A stretch of 64,000 nt of DNA from Klebsiella sp. RIT-PI-d (lineage in GTDB: Bacteria; Pseudomonadota; Gammaproteobacteria; Enterobacterales; Enterobacteriaceae): assembly GCF_001187865.1 (NCBI RefSeq), contig NZ_LGIT01000009.1, positions 1,612,001 to 1,676,000 of the forward strand. The letters run 5' to 3'. Positions 1 through 10,991 of this stretch are shown here, piece after piece. The stretch's first letter is position 1. The number at the start of each line of letters is the position of its first letter. A program made the translations under genes and the position numbers. The notes under the pieces were generated by a model, which saw only the letters and a list, made by a program, of their open reading frames with translations, made no database searches and had not been told where the DNA came from.

Positions 1-124
1 GACGTTATGTCAGCTGGCATCACGTCTCGCTTTTCGGGTTTATTGCCGAGGAAAATCGGCAGGAGAAAACCTGTTATTTAAGAATTATCTCAGACCCGCC
101 ATTGCCACTTAACAGGAGAAAATC

Positions 125-952
125 ATGCCAGACCTGCGCGAACCGCTGCTGATATTGACTGACCTCGAAGGTACGCTGCTCGAAAGTCATACTTACGACT
201 GGCAGCCTGCAATACCCTGGCTTGAGCGACTTAATGAAGCCGGCGCACCTGTTATCTTATGCAGCAGTAAAACAGCGGCCGAAATGGTGCAAATTCAGAA
301 GGAAATTGGTCTGGAAGGGCTGCCGTTTATTGCTGAGAACGGCGCGGTCATCCAGCTTGATGCTGCCTGGCAGGATGATGCGCATTTCCCCCGGCTGATT
401 GCCGGCACGCCTCAGCAGGAAATCATGCAGATTCTGGCCCAGCTGCGGGAAGCTGAGGGATTTAAATTTACGACTTTTTCTGACGTTGATGAACATACAA
501 TCAGCGACTGGACCGGGCTTAACAACGCCCACGCCACTCTTGCCCGCCAGCAGGAAGCGTCTGAAACATTAATCTGGCGCGACAGCGACGCTCGCATGTC
601 CGACTTCGCGGCCAGGTTAGGTGCTCAGGGTTTACTCTTTATACAGGGCGCACGCTTCTGGCACGTTCTCGACCAGCGTGGTGATAAGGCGCAGGCGGCG
701 ATTTTTTTACTGAATAAGTATCAGCAACGCGAAGGTAAGCGACGTACCACTCTGGGACTGGGTGACGGGCCGAACGATGCTCCGCTTCTGGATGTGGTTG
801 ACTACGCGATAGTGGTGAAAGGTTTAAACCGTGAAGGCGTCAGGCTCAGGCGTAACGACCCGCAGCGAGTGTACCGGACGGTTCAGGAAGGCCCGGCAGG
901 CTGGAGCGAAGGAATGGCGCATTTCTTTCCCTCTCATCAGCCCTCTGAATAA
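125..952 (+). CDS. yedP: Mannosyl-3-phosphoglycerate phosphatase family protein (HAD)
   Basis: A 275-residue HAD-superfamily phosphatase of the Cof/MpgP type, cytoplasmic. The N-terminal motif I reads LTDLEGTLL, where the nucleophile aspartates sit in the DxxxT pattern. SSKT supplies the motif II serine/threonine, and [12 protein letters not shown] is the acidic motif that binds magnesium. Length and gene order (yedP convergent with dgcQ) match E. coli YedP; identity looks only moderate. The ATG is preceded by AGGAGAAAATC, a good ribosome site. The 3' end overlaps the convergent dgcQ by 16 bases. The family name comes from mannosylglycerate pathway enzymes; the physiological substrate in enterobacteria is not established from sequence. 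Confidence 0.9.
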   Translation: MPDLREPLLILTDLEGTLLESHTYDWQPAIPWLERLNEAGAPVILCSSKTAAEMVQIQKEIGLEGLPFIAENGAVIQLDAAWQDDAHFPRLIAGTPQQEIMQILAQLREAEGFKFTTFSDVDEHTISDWTGLNNAHATLARQQEASETLIWRDSDARMSDFAARLGAQGLLFIQGARFWHVLDQRGDKAQAAIFLLNKYQQREGKRRTTLGLGDGPNDAPLLDVVDYAIVVKGLNREGVRLRRNDPQRVYRTVQEGPAGWSEGMAHFFPSHQPSE

Positions 953-2598
953 ACGCGATTACGTCCGTTCTGTTTTGCCAGGTACAGGCGGCGATCGGCA
1001 ATGGATTGCAGATATTCAAACTCATAGCGTCCGTCTTCCTCTGTGCTGCTGATGCCCAGCGAGGCGCTAACGCGAAGCGTGGTGTTTTTGCGGATCAGCA
1101 GTTCTTTTGCACAGATACGCTTACGTATTCTCTCGGCTATTTTCGCCCCTGTAGCTGCCGTGGTTCCCGGCAGGACAATGCAAAACTCTTCCCCTCCCAC
1201 CCGGCCCGCGATATCGTTTTCACGCAGGGCAGTGGCAATAAGTGTACCGACATGCGACAGCACCCGGTCTCCGGCCTGATGTCCGAACCGATCATTGATA
1301 CTTTTAAAATGGTCAAGATCCAGCTGAATAATGCACAGCGGTTGCTGCGCCTGTTGACAGGCTCTGACCATCATTTCAGCCCGATCAAACAATGCCCCAC
1401 GATTAGGTAGCCGGGTGAGTGCATCGTACCAGGCTTGCCATTTCAGCGACTCCTGCATCGCAATCATGTTGCGCACCATCCGAAGTAGCACTATCCATGA
1501 GAGGATCAGAATAAAGGTAAACACCAGCCACAGCAGCGTTAATGCGATAATAATGTTACCAAACGCACCGCCAAGCGCTTCGCGCAGCGTATGAATATGT
1601 AGCACGATGCCATCAAAATTTTTGAGCTTCTGCCAGCTGATATAGCGGGTTGAGGTGAACATTCCTCCCCGCGTATCGTTTTCAAGTGCCTTAATAATAT
1701 GCTGACGCTCCGCCGCCGACAGCGGAGAACGTTGTCCTTCTCCGGTCGCACTTGAGGTTAGCCAGGTAAGCTGACTATCGTAAAGTTGCCACGCGCCCTC
1801 TTTCTGAGCACCAATCGCCTCAAGCAGCAGACGCTGAAGCGCACTGACGCTGATATCCATGGCCAGCACACCGTACCACTGTCCGCTCATATCCAACGGG
1901 ATGCTGGCAGTGATCACCTGGCTCCCCTGCTCCTGGCGCTGTTCCGTATACCAGCGAATGCCGCGTCCGCGGTTCTCGCGAATGGATTGAGTGAAAAACC
2001 ACGGTCTGGCAATCAGATCGGTGTAATAGGCAGCGATATCCGCTATTTCAGCAGGGTCGCTTGTGACAAAAAATCCCGCGCGCGAAACGTACTGCGTTCG
2101 CAGTTCAATGCTATTGCTGCTGGAAGAAAGATGCAGAAGGTAACCCAGTTCAAGCGCCGATGTTAGCTCATTATGCAAAAGCGCACCGTCGCGATTGAGG
2201 TCTGCCGCATTTTCTACAAATCGATCTGATACGCCGTGGGCGGTCAATAAATGCCGGGTACTGGACTGTAGTGACCAGACATCCTGCTGGCGTTTCACCT
2301 CAAACTGGCGTCGGGCGTTATAGGTACTTTGCAGCTGGAGAGGCGTTTTCAGGGCAGCCTGCATACCGTTGCGTAGGAAAAATAGCCGGTCCATATTGAA
2401 CTGGAGCTGCATATCCATACCGTGTGAAACGCTCTCAAGACGATTACGCTGGCTATTGATATAGCTATCTTCGAGTACGGCGACTTCTCGCCAGGTCAGA
2501 AACGAAGAACAGATCAAAACCACGATAAAGCAAAGGCTTACTACCTGACCAGGCGTAAAGCGCAGGCCAAACTTGCTCAGCCACTGAGTTTTTTCCAC
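937..2598 (-). CDS. dgcQ: Membrane diguanylate cyclase DgcQ
   Basis: A 553-residue inner-membrane c-di-GMP synthase. A transmembrane helix lies near residues 18-36, a periplasmic sensor region follows, a second membrane helix lies near 345-370, and the C-terminal GGDEF domain carries an intact GGEEF active site. An RxxD inhibitory site (RENDIAGRV before GGEEF) sits five residues upstream, so product inhibition is expected. [12 protein letters not shown] and [10 protein letters not shown] are the usual nucleotide-binding motifs. The start codon appears to be GTG at the position used by relatives. Synteny with yedP, yodC and yedI matches E. coli yedQ/dgcQ, which influences cellulose production and motility. 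Confidence 0.93.
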   Translation of the reverse strand: MEKTQWLSKFGLRFTPGQVVSLCFIVVLICSSFLTWREVAVLEDSYINSQRNRLESVSHGMDMQLQFNMDRLFFLRNGMQAALKTPLQLQSTYNARRQFEVKRQQDVWSLQSSTRHLLTAHGVSDRFVENAADLNRDGALLHNELTSALELGYLLHLSSSSNSIELRTQYVSRAGFFVTSDPAEIADIAAYYTDLIARPWFFTQSIRENRGRGIRWYTEQRQEQGSQVITASIPLDMSGQWYGVLAMDISVSALQRLLLEAIGAQKEGAWQLYDSQLTWLTSSATGEGQRSPLSAAERQHIIKALENDTRGGMFTSTRYISWQKLKNFDGIVLHIHTLREALGGAFGNIIIALTLLWLVFTFILILSWIVLLRMVRNMIAMQESLKWQAWYDALTRLPNRGALFDRAEMMVRACQQAQQPLCIIQLDLDHFKSINDRFGHQAGDRVLSHVGTLIATALRENDIAGRVGGEEFCIVLPGTTAATGAKIAERIRKRICAKELLIRKNTTLRVSASLGISSTEEDGRYEFEYLQSIADRRLYLAKQNGRNRVYSEG

Positions 2599-2701
2599 TA
2601 CTATCTCGCGCTAAAGGCAAACTCCTGGCGTTGCTTTATCCAACCGGGATCTTGCTGAGGTGAATAAAATGTCCGGTTCGCGGCAGACCGGGCGATGAGG
2701 G

Positions 2702-2876
2702 TTAAGGATCCGGATGACGGTGAACATCCCCGTCACCCGGTAACAACGCTTTTCCCTGAAACGTCCTGCTTGATATTAAAGACGTTGTACCACCGGCACA
2801 TCATCCCTGCATTGATGTAGAGCGCGATGATCTCTCGCTGCTCATTATGTTTAGTCATAACCTCGTCGCCGACCAT
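2702..2876 (-). pseudogene. yodC: Frameshifted yodC (DUF2158)
   Basis: This small gene sits where E. coli has yodC. From the ATG at 2876 (AAGGG seven bases upstream) the frame reads MVGDEVMTKHNEQREI and then MMCRWYN, which matches the MVSEEV and CRWY core of YodC. It stops after 47 residues at 2733. The expected C-terminal tail (FQGKALLPGDGD, compare LVPGEG in E. coli) is present in another frame and ends at 2702. A single indel near 2760 would join the two parts. It is therefore either a pseudogene or a shortened protein. Function of the family is unknown. Confidence 0.55.
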
Positions 2877-2962
2877 AAAGACCCTTTTTTGTCTCCGGTA
2901 TCGGCATGAAACTTTTTCACCTTAGACGACATTATGACTTTTTGCGTACCCGCTATGGATAT

Positions 2963-3874
2963 TTAGTGAGCAGTCTGCCGCAAGCGTGACACCATTTTTA
3001 CTACCGCAACGACGATCAGTCCGAGGATAAATCCCAGCACCAGGTTTATCAGCGGCGAGATAAGCCACTGGATCGCCGCATTTTGCTGCTCGCTAAAATG
3101 CTCAATCGCATGGTGTAGTGGTGAAATACCATGAACCACAATGCCGCCACCAACCAGAAACATCGCCAGTGTGCCAACCACCGAAAGAATTTTCATCAAC
3201 CACGGGGCCGTAAATAACAGTGCCTTACCGGTGGCCTGCGCCACGGCACTGCTTTTTTCTACTAGCCAGTATCCCATATCATCCAGCCTGACAATGACGG
3301 CGACAATCCCATATACGCCAATGGTCACAAGGAGCGCGATGCCAGAAAGAATAAGGACCTGTGTTAACAGCGGTGCATCAGCAACAATCCCAAGCGTGAT
3401 CGCCACAATTTCAGCAGATAAAATAAAATCGGTACGGATTGCACCTTTTACTTTATCGCGCTCAAAGGTTTTTGGATCCTGTTTAGCAATATCTGCCAGG
3501 CGTTTCTGACGCGCTTCCGGGCTTTCCTTGTGTTTACGCGCATGCAGCGTGTGCAGAATTTTTTCCGCCCCTTCAAAGCACAGAAAGGCGCCACCGACCA
3601 TCAGCAATGGCGTGATAGCCCAGGGAAGAAATGCGCTGATGAGCAATGCCAGCGGTACCAGAATCACTTTATTGAGCAGCGAACCTTTTGCCACTCCCCA
3701 GACTACCGGCAATTCCCGGTTGGCACGAACGCCGGTGACTTGCTGCGCGTTAAGCGATAAATCATCTCCCAGTACACCCGCGGTTTTCTTCGCCGCCAGT
3801 TTTCCCATCATTGAAATATCATCCAGCAGGGTGGCAATATCATCTAACAGCGTTAACAAACTCGATCCGGCCAA
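2963..3874 (-). CDS. yedI: DUF808 inner-membrane protein YedI
   Basis: A 303-residue integral membrane protein of the DUF808 family. It begins [19 protein letters not shown] and contains several hydrophobic helices; [20 protein letters not shown] and GGGIVVHGI are recognisable family segments. The start codon is TTG, as in relatives, preceded by AAAGGAAAG. Length and order agree with E. coli yedI. The biochemical role of the family is unknown. It is transcribed away from yedA, with about 180 bases between them for divergent promoters. Confidence 0.9.
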   Translation of the reverse strand: MAGSSLLTLLDDIATLLDDISMMGKLAAKKTAGVLGDDLSLNAQQVTGVRANRELPVVWGVAKGSLLNKVILVPLALLISAFLPWAITPLLMVGGAFLCFEGAEKILHTLHARKHKESPEARQKRLADIAKQDPKTFERDKVKGAIRTDFILSAEIVAITLGIVADAPLLTQVLILSGIALLVTIGVYGIVAVIVRLDDMGYWLVEKSSAVAQATGKALLFTAPWLMKILSVVGTLAMFLVGGGIVVHGISPLHHAIEHFSEQQNAAIQWLISPLINLVLGFILGLIVVAVVKMVSRLRQTAH

Positions 3875-4053
3875 AATGTCTTTCCTTTGTTTTTAAACAT
3901 CTGAAGTCAATAGTATGGAACAAAAAGTACGTCCTCGGGTACAGCAGAATAAAGTCAACATTTAATTAACATTCAAACGGAGATTATCTGCTCGCCAGAG
4001 AGATAGTTTTCACGTTTACTATATGCGACCTTTCTTTGTGGCTACGAGGCAGT

Positions 4054-4965
4054 ATGCGTTTCAGGCAACTTTTACCGCTCATTAGTGCGCTTTTCGCGCT
4101 TTATATTATCTGGGGTTCCACCTATTTCGTTATCAGCATCGGCGTTGAAAGCTGGCCGCCGCTGCTAATGGCCGGGGTGCGGTTTACGGCGGCAGGCGTG
4201 CTGTTAATGGCCTATTTACTGCTTAGCGGGCATAAACTGCCCCCGCTGCGCCCGCTACTCAATGCGGCGCTGATTGGCGTGCTTTTGCTTGCCGTCGGCA
4301 ACGGTTTTGTCACTATCGCCGAGCACCAGCACGTTCCCTCCGGTATCGCTGCGGTGATGGTCGCTACGGTTCCCCTCTTTACACTGTGCTTTAGTCGCTT
4401 CTTTGGTATCGCGACCCGCAAGCTGGAATGGGTGGGCATCGCCATTGGCCTTGCCGGGATCGTACTGCTTAACAGCGGTGGCAACCTGAGCGGTAACCCC
4501 TGGGGAGCAATTTTAATTCTCATCGGTTCCGTGAGCTGGGCATTTGGTTCTGTATATGGTTCACGCATTGAACTGCCCGTTGGCATGATGGCAGGTGCGA
4601 TTGAAATGCTGGCGGCGGGCATTGTTCTACTGACAGCATCATTGATAACCGGCGAAAAATTAACGACGATGCCAACATTGTCGGGTTTCCTTGCCGTTGG
4701 TTATCTGGCCATTTTTGGATCGGTCATTGCAATTAATGCTTATATGTATCTTATTCGCAACGTTACGCCTGCCATTGCCACCAGCTATGCTTATGTTAAC
4801 CCGGTGGTTGCGGTCCTGCTGGGTACCAGCTTTGGCGGCGAGAGTCTCTCATCGATTGAGTGGCTGGCGCTGGCGGTGATCGTCTTTGCGGTAATTCTGG
4901 TGACGCTTGGAAAATATCTCTTCCCGGCACGCCCTGTTGTCACACCGTGCGAGATTAAGAAGTAA
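4054..4965 (+). CDS. yedA: EamA/DMT-family transporter YedA
   Basis: A ten-helix member of the drug/metabolite transporter superfamily in the inner membrane, built of two EamA repeats. The start is set at MRFRQLLPLISALFALYIIWGS, which aligns with E. coli YedA; the in-frame TTG further upstream has no support. WGSTYF and NAYMYLIRNVTPA are typical repeat signatures. The encoded protein has 303 residues. Its natural substrate is not established; amino-acid or metabolite export is the usual inference. The 3' end overlaps the convergent vsr gene by 11 bases. Confidence 0.92.
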   Translation: MRFRQLLPLISALFALYIIWGSTYFVISIGVESWPPLLMAGVRFTAAGVLLMAYLLLSGHKLPPLRPLLNAALIGVLLLAVGNGFVTIAEHQHVPSGIAAVMVATVPLFTLCFSRFFGIATRKLEWVGIAIGLAGIVLLNSGGNLSGNPWGAILILIGSVSWAFGSVYGSRIELPVGMMAGAIEMLAAGIVLLTASLITGEKLTTMPTLSGFLAVGYLAIFGSVIAINAYMYLIRNVTPAIATSYAYVNPVVAVLLGTSFGGESLSSIEWLALAVIVFAVILVTLGKYLFPARPVVTPCEIKK

Positions 4966-5431
4966 TAGATAACGGGTGTATACCCAGGGTGTCGATCTGC
5001 GCGCACTCGCCGCCGCCGCAGATCCACTCTTCCAGCCGCTCGCTTAACGCGTTGTCGCTGAGCTTTTCCCTTCCCCGCAGGGCGCATTCCCAGATAATCA
5101 GCACCCGCCAGCCCTGCTCTTTCAGGCGCAGTACGTCACGCTTGTCGCGTTCAACATTTTTACCGATTTTTTCCAGCCAGAATGCTGTCCGGGTGGCAGG
5201 CACTTTGAACAGGTAACAGTCGTGATGATGCCAGAAACACCCGTGGGTAAAAATAACGCAGCGATAATCGGTGAGCACAAAATCAGGGCGGCCGGGCAGC
5301 GTAGCGTCCTGAACGGTAAAGGTAAAACCTGGCGGCTCCAGCAGCGCCGCCAGCCGTTTCTCAATCGCCGTATCGCGAGTGCCTATTGCGCGCATATTTT
5401 TACTGCGCGTAGCCTTGTTATGAACGTCCAT
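4955..5431 (-). CDS. vsr: Very short patch repair endonuclease Vsr
   Basis: A 158-residue endonuclease that nicks 5' of T in T:G mismatches arising from deamination of Dcm-methylated cytosine. [20 protein letters not shown], the PGRPDF acidic site and [12 protein letters not shown] with the catalytic histidine and zinc ligands are all present. I start at [11 protein letters not shown] because E. coli Vsr starts there; the longer reading adds 14 unsupported residues. The gene overlaps the end of dcm by 14 bases, the classical dcm-vsr arrangement, so repair is coupled to methylation by co-transcription. Confidence 0.95.
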   Translation of the reverse strand: MDVHNKATRSKNMRAIGTRDTAIEKRLAALLEPPGFTFTVQDATLPGRPDFVLTDYRCVIFTHGCFWHHHDCYLFKVPATRTAFWLEKIGKNVERDKRDVLRLKEQGWRVLIIWECALRGREKLSDNALSERLEEWICGGGECAQIDTLGIHPLSITS

Positions 5432-6848
5432 CCGGCTTGCTTCCTTTTTTACGTAATGCCACCGCTTGTGCAATACGTGGCTTCAGCAGTTTTGCTACTG
5501 CGGCAAAGGCCGGAACGACTACCGAGTTGCCAAACTGACGATAAGCCTGCGTATCAGAAACCGGAATACGAAACTGATAGCCCTGAGGCGCTTCAAATCC
5601 CATCAGTCGGGCGCACTCACGCGGGGTCAAACGGCGCGGGCGATACTGCTGATTACGCGGATCGTCAAAATTCACCTCACCTAAGGCCCGATCCCAGCCA
5701 CGATCGACCAAAATTTCCGCTCCATCTTTGTAATAGCGGGCGGAAAGCGTACGGGTAATACTATTTGGATCCGTCGGGTCAACCAGGCCAAAGCCAAAAC
5801 CATTCCCTCGCGCCTGATGCTTCTGCGCGTAGCGGTAGAGATATTTCCACAGCACCGGCGTCAGGATAAATTTAGCCTCTACATCAGGTTCGAGCAGCTC
5901 AGCAAACGTCAGCCGCCGCTCGGGATAAAATGCCGGGAGATCGCGCAGGGTGAAGCCATGATGTAGATTCAAATCACGGCGAAAGCCCACCAGTACGATG
6001 CGCTCCCGATGCTGCGGTAAGAAATGTTTACCATCAATGATTTTTGGATCGTCCTTTCCCATTTCGGCGGCATTAGCCACCTCATAACCTAAATCATCCA
6101 GCGTCTGCATAATGATACGGAAAGTTTTCCCGCCATCATGGCTCTTCAGATTTTTAACGTTCTCAAGCACAAAAATGGACGGACGGCAGGCATCGATAAT
6201 TCGTACCACATCAAAAAAAAGCGTGCCCTGCGTATCGCAGGCGAAGCCATGGGCGCGACCCAGCGCATTTTTTTTCGACACGCCGGCCAGCGAAAAGGGC
6301 TGACAGGGAAAGCCTGCCAGCAAGACATCGTGCTGAGGAATAACCTGGCGAATATGCTCCGCTGCCTGCGGATCGCTTACCTGCGGCTGATGGCTCAGCG
6401 TGACATCGCGAATATCGTCATTAAAATGGTGCTGCTCAGGATCGCAATACCAGTTGGCTTTATAGGTACGTACCGCATGTTTATTCCACTCGCTGGTGAA
6501 AACACACTGGCCGCCAATGGCTTCAAACCCCGTGCGGATGCCGCCGATTCCGGCAAACAGATCGACAAAACGGAATGCATAATGCGGATGATGGGCAGGC
6601 GGTTGCGGCAATAGTGCGGCAAGATGGGCTTGTTCACTGGCACTCAGACGCTGCCAGGCGCGCTCGCTGGTCATCATCCGTTTAAGAATGGCCGGACTCC
6701 AGTGATGCTCCCCCAGCGAACTCAGTTCAGCGACTAACGTCTTAACGTCATAAATTGCCATCACCTGACGCAGCAGCGCGTGCACAGCGACTGAACGGGT
6801 ATCCGCAACCGACTCTCGATCGGCTGAAGGTGAAAAGTTTTCCTGCAT
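5418..6848 (-). CDS. dcm: DNA-cytosine methyltransferase Dcm
   Basis: A C5-cytosine methyltransferase; by orthology it modifies the internal C of CCWGG. Motif [11 protein letters not shown], motif [13 protein letters not shown] with the catalytic cysteine, motif VI ENVKNL, motif [15 protein letters not shown] and motif [10 protein letters not shown] are all intact. Start set at MQENFSP by comparison with E. coli, giving 476 residues. The region before residue 85 is poorly conserved, as in other Dcm proteins. First gene of a two-gene unit with vsr. Confidence 0.96.
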   Translation of the reverse strand: MQENFSPSADRESVADTRSVAVHALLRQVMAIYDVKTLVAELSSLGEHHWSPAILKRMMTSERAWQRLSASEQAHLAALLPQPPAHHPHYAFRFVDLFAGIGGIRTGFEAIGGQCVFTSEWNKHAVRTYKANWYCDPEQHHFNDDIRDVTLSHQPQVSDPQAAEHIRQVIPQHDVLLAGFPCQPFSLAGVSKKNALGRAHGFACDTQGTLFFDVVRIIDACRPSIFVLENVKNLKSHDGGKTFRIIMQTLDDLGYEVANAAEMGKDDPKIIDGKHFLPQHRERIVLVGFRRDLNLHHGFTLRDLPAFYPERRLTFAELLEPDVEAKFILTPVLWKYLYRYAQKHQARGNGFGFGLVDPTDPNSITRTLSARYYKDGAEILVDRGWDRALGEVNFDDPRNQQYRPRRLTPRECARLMGFEAPQGYQFRIPVSDTQAYRQFGNSVVVPAFAAVAKLLKPRIAQAVALRKKGSKPDGRS

Positions 6849-6907
6849 AACAATTGACCGCACAAGACAAATATCTGTCAGAATATCATAAATTTGTCGC
6901 CAGCGTT

Positions 6908-7603
6908 TCAGCCGCTGGCTGTAAAACGCGTCACGATGTCTTCATCTACTGTCATGTAATTGCCCTGCAACTCTGCACTCAACTTAGCCATATACTGTAT
7001 AAGAAAATGTGCATTCTCCTGCGCCAACGCTCTGCCCTTTTCTGTTTGCATTGTTGCGGGCAGACGCAATAGCTTAGTTTGAAAATGATCGAGGGCATAA
7101 CGCCTGTCGTCAGGCGGGCGCTTTTCAGCAAATGGATCGTCTGCGTCAAAGAGTGCAGTGCCCAGCGCGCCTGCAACGGCGAAGACTCTCGCCAGACCAA
7201 TCGCACCCAGCGCTTCCAGCCGGTCGGCATCCTGAACGATACCGGCTTCCAACGTCTCAGGCGCGATCCCTGCGCTATAACTGTGGGCCTCAATAGTGTG
7301 TATCACGCCTGGCAGTGATTCGGGCGGGAAATCAGCAAAATCTTCAGCCAGAATACGCCGCGTTTTTTCGGCGGCCTGCCGCGATGAAGTGTGCCTGAGG
7401 GGATCGTTTTTTGGCAGGCTTACGATGTCATGAAAGTAACAGGCAGTAAGAATAACCAGCTCGTCGGCCCGGGTCCCGGCTGCCAGTTGTCGCGCAGTCG
7501 ACCATACCCGTCGAAAATGGGCCAGATCGTGAGCAGCATCATCGCTGCGGTAATTCTCGTGAAACCACTTTTCAAAACGCTGTTGCCAGTCAGTAAGATT
7601 CAT
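6908..7603 (-). CDS. yedJ: HD-domain phosphohydrolase YedJ
   Basis: A 231-residue HD-superfamily protein, cytoplasmic. [20 protein letters not shown] and [17 protein letters not shown] provide the metal-binding H...HD...D pattern, and IEAHSYSAG is the usual middle histidine region. Length equals E. coli YedJ. It is probably a metal-dependent phosphohydrolase acting on a nucleotide; the substrate is not known. Its ATG overlaps the stop codon of the upstream small membrane-protein gene (ATGA), so the two are translationally coupled. Confidence 0.9.
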   Translation of the reverse strand: MNLTDWQQRFEKWFHENYRSDDAAHDLAHFRRVWSTARQLAAGTRADELVILTACYFHDIVSLPKNDPLRHTSSRQAAEKTRRILAEDFADFPPESLPGVIHTIEAHSYSAGIAPETLEAGIVQDADRLEALGAIGLARVFAVAGALGTALFDADDPFAEKRPPDDRRYALDHFQTKLLRLPATMQTEKGRALAQENAHFLIQYMAKLSAELQGNYMTVDEDIVTRFTASG

Positions 7604-7881
7604 ATGTCCTGCTGCATGTCAGTCTGGCGCGGGCGCGTGTACCAGGCTATGGCCCCCAGCACCAGTGTGATAGTACTCAACACCAAAAAACCGAGCAGCG
7701 CGCCCAGCCATTTTCCGGTTGCCGTTCCCCAGTCCCCATCGACGGTCGCGCCGGGAATGCTTTGCACATGACTCACTATCCAGCAGTAGCGCACCATAGC
7801 CCAGGCAAAATAGCCGCAGAAGCCATAAAATAGCCATAGCGCCAGCTTGCCACCCGGGCTACGGTTCAATTTTTCGTCCAT
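7600..7881 (-). CDS. Small membrane protein in the yedR position
   Basis: A 93-residue protein with two hydrophobic segments, [21 protein letters not shown] near the N terminus and [20 protein letters not shown] near the C terminus. It is therefore predicted to be a two-helix inner-membrane protein. I start at [11 protein letters not shown]; the longer open frame adds 24 residues without a ribosome site. It sits between yedJ and the porin, where E. coli has yedR, but I cannot confirm homology. Coupled to yedJ by a 4-base overlap. Function unknown. Confidence 0.7.
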   Translation of the reverse strand: MDEKLNRSPGGKLALWLFYGFCGYFAWAMVRYCWIVSHVQSIPGATVDGDWGTATGKWLGALLGFLVLSTITLVLGAIAWYTRPRQTDMQQDI

Positions 7882-8087
7882 AACATGTTCTCTGTTGTTC
7901 AGGTTAATCGTGTTGAGCAGGCAATTTTTCACGCTTTTGGTAAATGCTGTCACAGTGTAGTCCAGGATCGGCTTTATCCAGGAAGACAGATATAAAAAAT
8001 ATATACATATTATATTTCAATATGTTTTTTAACAGTATTAAGACCGGAAAAAGACTTTATTAGCCACCGAATCTATGCAATTATCCC

Positions 8088-8178
8088 ACCGTTATCATCC
8101 TTTTGCCTCCATTGCTGCAACTGTTAACACCTTATATTTTTGAAAAATTCAAACCTGATCCTCTGGTCAGGTTTTTTT
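8088..8178 (+). ncRNA. rseX: RseX-like small RNA
   Basis: In E. coli the Hfq-dependent sRNA RseX lies between yedR and the porin gene yedS; this sequence lies in the same interval. It contains the unpaired segment TTTTGCCTCC (8101-8110), which is complementary to a Shine-Dalgarno of the GAGGC...AAAA type as in ompA. It ends in a strong intrinsic terminator at 8151-8178. The known role is repression of ompA and ompC translation. The 5' end is estimated from the expected length of about 91 nt, not read from a clear promoter. Confidence 0.6.
8151..8178 (+). terminator. Intrinsic terminator of the RseX-like RNA
   Basis: An 8-bp stem AAACCTGA / TCAGGTTT with a TCCTCTGG loop, followed by a run of Ts to 8178. 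The stem is perfect and lies just after the putative sRNA body. Confidence 0.85.
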
Positions 8179-8493
8179 GTACTTATCTCAATGCATTCTT
8201 TACTTTTATAAAATTAAAAAGGTCATTCAAATAATATATTTAATTCACACACTGAATTTATAAACACAAATCATACACCATAAAAATACTTAACCAATCA
8301 ATGGGTTATATGGAATTAGTGAACACATTCCCTATATGAATATCAAATCAAATAGAAACAATTTGAAATATTAGATATAGTTTACTTACATCTTTCTTTT
8401 TAAATTAAATGAACTTAATAGAATAGTATCAGTGCTGTACTCTGACGAAGATTACATATATTCATAAAAATTATCCTTGGAAGGAAATATATA
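8179..8493. promoter_or_regulatory. AT-rich leader region of the porin gene
   Basis: This interval of about 315 bases is very AT-rich and contains no open reading frame. It separates the sRNA terminator from the porin ribosome site (GGAAGGAAATATATA before the ATG). AT-rich upstream regions are usual for OmpR/H-NS controlled porins. I did not identify individual OmpR boxes or a convincing -35/-10 pair with certainty. Confidence 0.4.
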
Positions 8494-9669
8494 ATGAAAA
8501 GAAAAGCACTGGCAATTCTTATGCCCGCTCTGTTACTGGCTGGCGCAGCAAATGCCGCTGAAGTCTATAACCAGGACGGTAATAAATTAGATCTGTACGG
8601 TAAAGTCGATGCCCTGCATTATTTTTCTGATGATGCTGCCAGCGATGGCGATCAAACATACGCCCGTCTTGGTTTCAAGGGTGAAACCCAAATCAACGAT
8701 CAATTGACCGGTTTTGGTCAGTGGGAGTACAACGTTCAGGCAAATTCTACCGAAGGTGAAGGCACCAATGGCTGGACCCGCCTGGGCTTTGCCGGCCTTG
8801 GTTTTGGTGATTACGGTTCATTTGATTATGGACGTAACTACGGCGTGGTTTATGACGTTGAAGCCTGGACCGATATGCTGCCAGAATTTGGCGGTGACAC
8901 CTACACGCAGACGGACGTTTACATGCTGGGCCGTACCAATGGCGTAGCCACCTATCGTAACAACGACTTCTTCGGTCTGGTTGACGGCCTGAAATTCGCG
9001 CTGCAATACCAGGGCAATAACGAAAACCCGGGTTCAGGTGAAGGTACTAATAACGGTAATCGTAAACTGGCTCGTGAAAACGGCGACGGTTACGGTATGT
9101 CTACATCTTATGACTTTGACTTCGGCCTGAGCCTGGGTGCAGCCTATTCTAATTCCGACCGTACTGATAACCAGGTTGCCCGCGGCTACCGTGACGGCGT
9201 CAGCTATGCCAATAACTATGCTGGCGGCGACAAGGCTGAAGCCTGGACCGTTGGTGCGAAATACGACGCGTATAATATGTATCTGGCCGCAATGTACGCT
9301 GAGACCCGTAATATGACGTCATACGGCAACGGTGATGGTGAGTGGACGGGGGGTATCGCTAATAAAACGCAGAACGTCGAAGTGGTTGCCCAGTATCAGT
9401 TTGATTTCGGCCTGCGTCCGTCCGTCGCTTACCTGCAATCAAAAGGCTATGACTTAGGTGGTCAGGTCGCGAGACAAGGTCAATGGCGCTATACCGATAA
9501 AGACCTGGTTAAATATGTCGATGTTGGTGCAACTTATTACTTCAACAAAAACATGTCTACCTATGTTGATTATAAAATCAACCTGCTGGACGAAGATGAC
9601 AGCTTCTATGCAGATAATGGCATTGCGACCGATGACATTGTCGCAGTGGGTCTGGTTTATCAGTTCTAA
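8494..9669 (+). CDS. OmpC/OmpS1-family outer-membrane porin
   Basis: A 391-residue trimeric general porin. The signal peptide is [21 protein letters not shown], with cleavage before [16 protein letters not shown]. The protein has the usual alternating 16-strand barrel pattern, the [28 protein letters not shown] segment leading into the constriction loop, and a C-terminal phenylalanine (VGLVYQF) for BAM recognition. Position after an RseX-like sRNA corresponds to E. coli yedS and Salmonella ompS1. The gene looks intact, unlike the broken yedS of K-12. It allows diffusion of small hydrophilic solutes. Confidence 0.92.
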   Translation: MKRKALAILMPALLLAGAANAAEVYNQDGNKLDLYGKVDALHYFSDDAASDGDQTYARLGFKGETQINDQLTGFGQWEYNVQANSTEGEGTNGWTRLGFAGLGFGDYGSFDYGRNYGVVYDVEAWTDMLPEFGGDTYTQTDVYMLGRTNGVATYRNNDFFGLVDGLKFALQYQGNNENPGSGEGTNNGNRKLARENGDGYGMSTSYDFDFGLSLGAAYSNSDRTDNQVARGYRDGVSYANNYAGGDKAEAWTVGAKYDAYNMYLAAMYAETRNMTSYGNGDGEWTGGIANKTQNVEVVAQYQFDFGLRPSVAYLQSKGYDLGGQVARQGQWRYTDKDLVKYVDVGATYYFNKNMSTYVDYKINLLDEDDSFYADNGIATDDIVAVGLVYQF

Positions 9670-9685
9670 TCATTACCAGTACAGT

Positions 9686-9710
9686 AAGCCCGCCACGCGC
9701 GGGCTTTTTT
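9686..9710 (+). terminator. Porin gene terminator
   Basis: GC-rich hairpin AAGCCCG / CGGGCTT followed by six Ts, starting 17 bases after the porin stop codon. Confidence 0.85.
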
Positions 9711-10079
9711 GTCTCTGTGAGAGAGCTTTCTTAGCGCATATAAGACAGATCGATTATAAAATAATCGTTAACAAGTAAGAAAACATTTGTGACGGGAGTC
9801 GTTGAATGCGAAGAAATGATGAAGTCTGCATGCGTTTTCCTGAGCGCCCGTCCGGACAGACACTCAGGGAAATCATCTCGCCATAATCCAGAGAAGCGCG
9901 ACTGCCCTTCTCCGTTTCAGGTGGAGATTAAAAACGGTGTCCCAACCGCTCACGTTTATTGATGTCGACAGTTCTCGTCACACTGCTATCCAGGATGACA
10001 TGCCAGCAGTCACTGCCCGTCGAGGGTTGTAGCGTCATATGCCAGCGGGCATCTCCGCCGCCGCCCGGCCCGGCAATGA

Positions 10080-10478
10080 CCTTCAGCGTTTCCAGATGGT
10101 TGTGCTTATTTTTGGACAAGTCCTTAATGGCGTACATCACCGGGTTCATCTTCACGTTTTCCAGTTAGGTGTTGAAGTGCCCGGCTTACTGTCCGGCGTC
10201 GTTGATTTTGTATCACGTGAACCCGGCAGACTTCAGGGTCTGTCCGGTGGTGACCGCCTTATACAGATACGGGCTGGAAGAGTCGATTTCCCTGGTGAAC
10301 AGGAACGGTGTGTGGATACCGTCCCGGTCAGCTTACCGGTGTTGTTATCGGTCTGGATATACAGATTATGCTCCTGTGCCACCACCTCAATGCTGCCTTC
10401 GCGGTCCTTTACATCCACGGAACCTTTGATATCCACGCCGCCGTCGACCTTCCGCCACAGATAAACCGGAATTGCCAT
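10080..10478 (-). pseudogene. Decayed type VI secretion hcp gene
   Basis: From the ATG at 10478 the frame reads MAIPVYLWRKVDGGVDIKG and continues through EGSIEVVAQEHNLYI and TGKLTGT, all hallmarks of the Hcp tube protein. A frameshift then moves the match to another frame (IHTPFLFTREIDSS, then YLYKAVTTGQTLKSAG). That second frame contains at least three in-frame stops before NPVMYAIKDLSKNKHNHLE. The normal C-terminal strand region is absent. No other T6SS gene is present, so this is an orphan relic. Confidence 0.85.
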
Positions 10479-10501
10479 AATTAAACTCTCTGTTACTTTT
10501 G

Positions 10502-10667
10502 GTGATGGTAAGCGCAAAACCGCAGAGGATTATACCGACGACTATCTGATGATATGTTATTTCCAGAAAGGCTCAGCGCATATCTCATTTTTGCGACCGA
10601 CCTGGTGGAAAAAATGAATGACATTGTGGCAAAGTATTATCCGCAGGCGCTGACAACACATTTATAA
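10502..10667 (+). pseudogene. C-terminal fragment of a DUF4942-like protein
   Basis: The plus strand reads YTDDYLMICYFQKGSAHISF, and after a one-base shift DLVEKMNDIVAKYYPQALTT ends at a TAA at 10667. This resembles the C-terminal end of DUF4942-type proteins found in enterobacterial prophages and islands. The N-terminal part is missing. Together with the hcp relic it marks a degraded foreign segment between the porin and serU. Family assignment is from memory of the motif and moderately certain. Confidence 0.4.
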
Positions 10668-10808
10668 CGCACAAAGCTAAATCTAATGGTGTCCGATGGA
10701 TACTAATTTTATAGAAGTGAAGCCAGCCGTTTATGGCATACTGAGTGGCATACTGAAAAAATAACTGACAGATAACTGATTGATAGTATAGAAAATAACA
10801 GGATGGAA

Positions 10809-10898
10809 TGGCGGAGAGAGGGGGATTTGAACCCCCGGTAGAGTTGCCCCTACTCCGGTTTTCGAGACCGGTCCGTTCAGCCGCTCCGGCATCTCTCC
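10809..10898 (-). tRNA. serU: tRNA-Ser (CGA)
   Basis: A 90-base class II tRNA on the minus strand. It has a GGAGAGA / TCTCTCC acceptor stem, a long variable arm, anticodon CGA in the loop CTCGAAA, a GGTTCAAATCC T-arm and an encoded CCA. The position next to mtfA and asnT equals E. coli serU. Confidence 0.97.
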
Positions 10899-10991
10899 GT
10901 TTTAATGGTTGCAATAATGCCCGGAAATTTGGCATTTTAACAGTCCCAGCCCCTTCAACTGTGTTTAAGTGATGAGTTTGCGAGCAAAACG

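Noticed and set aside
10585..10935. 116-residue open frame across serU
   Set aside because: It reads through a tRNA gene and the DUF4942-like fragment on the wrong strand.
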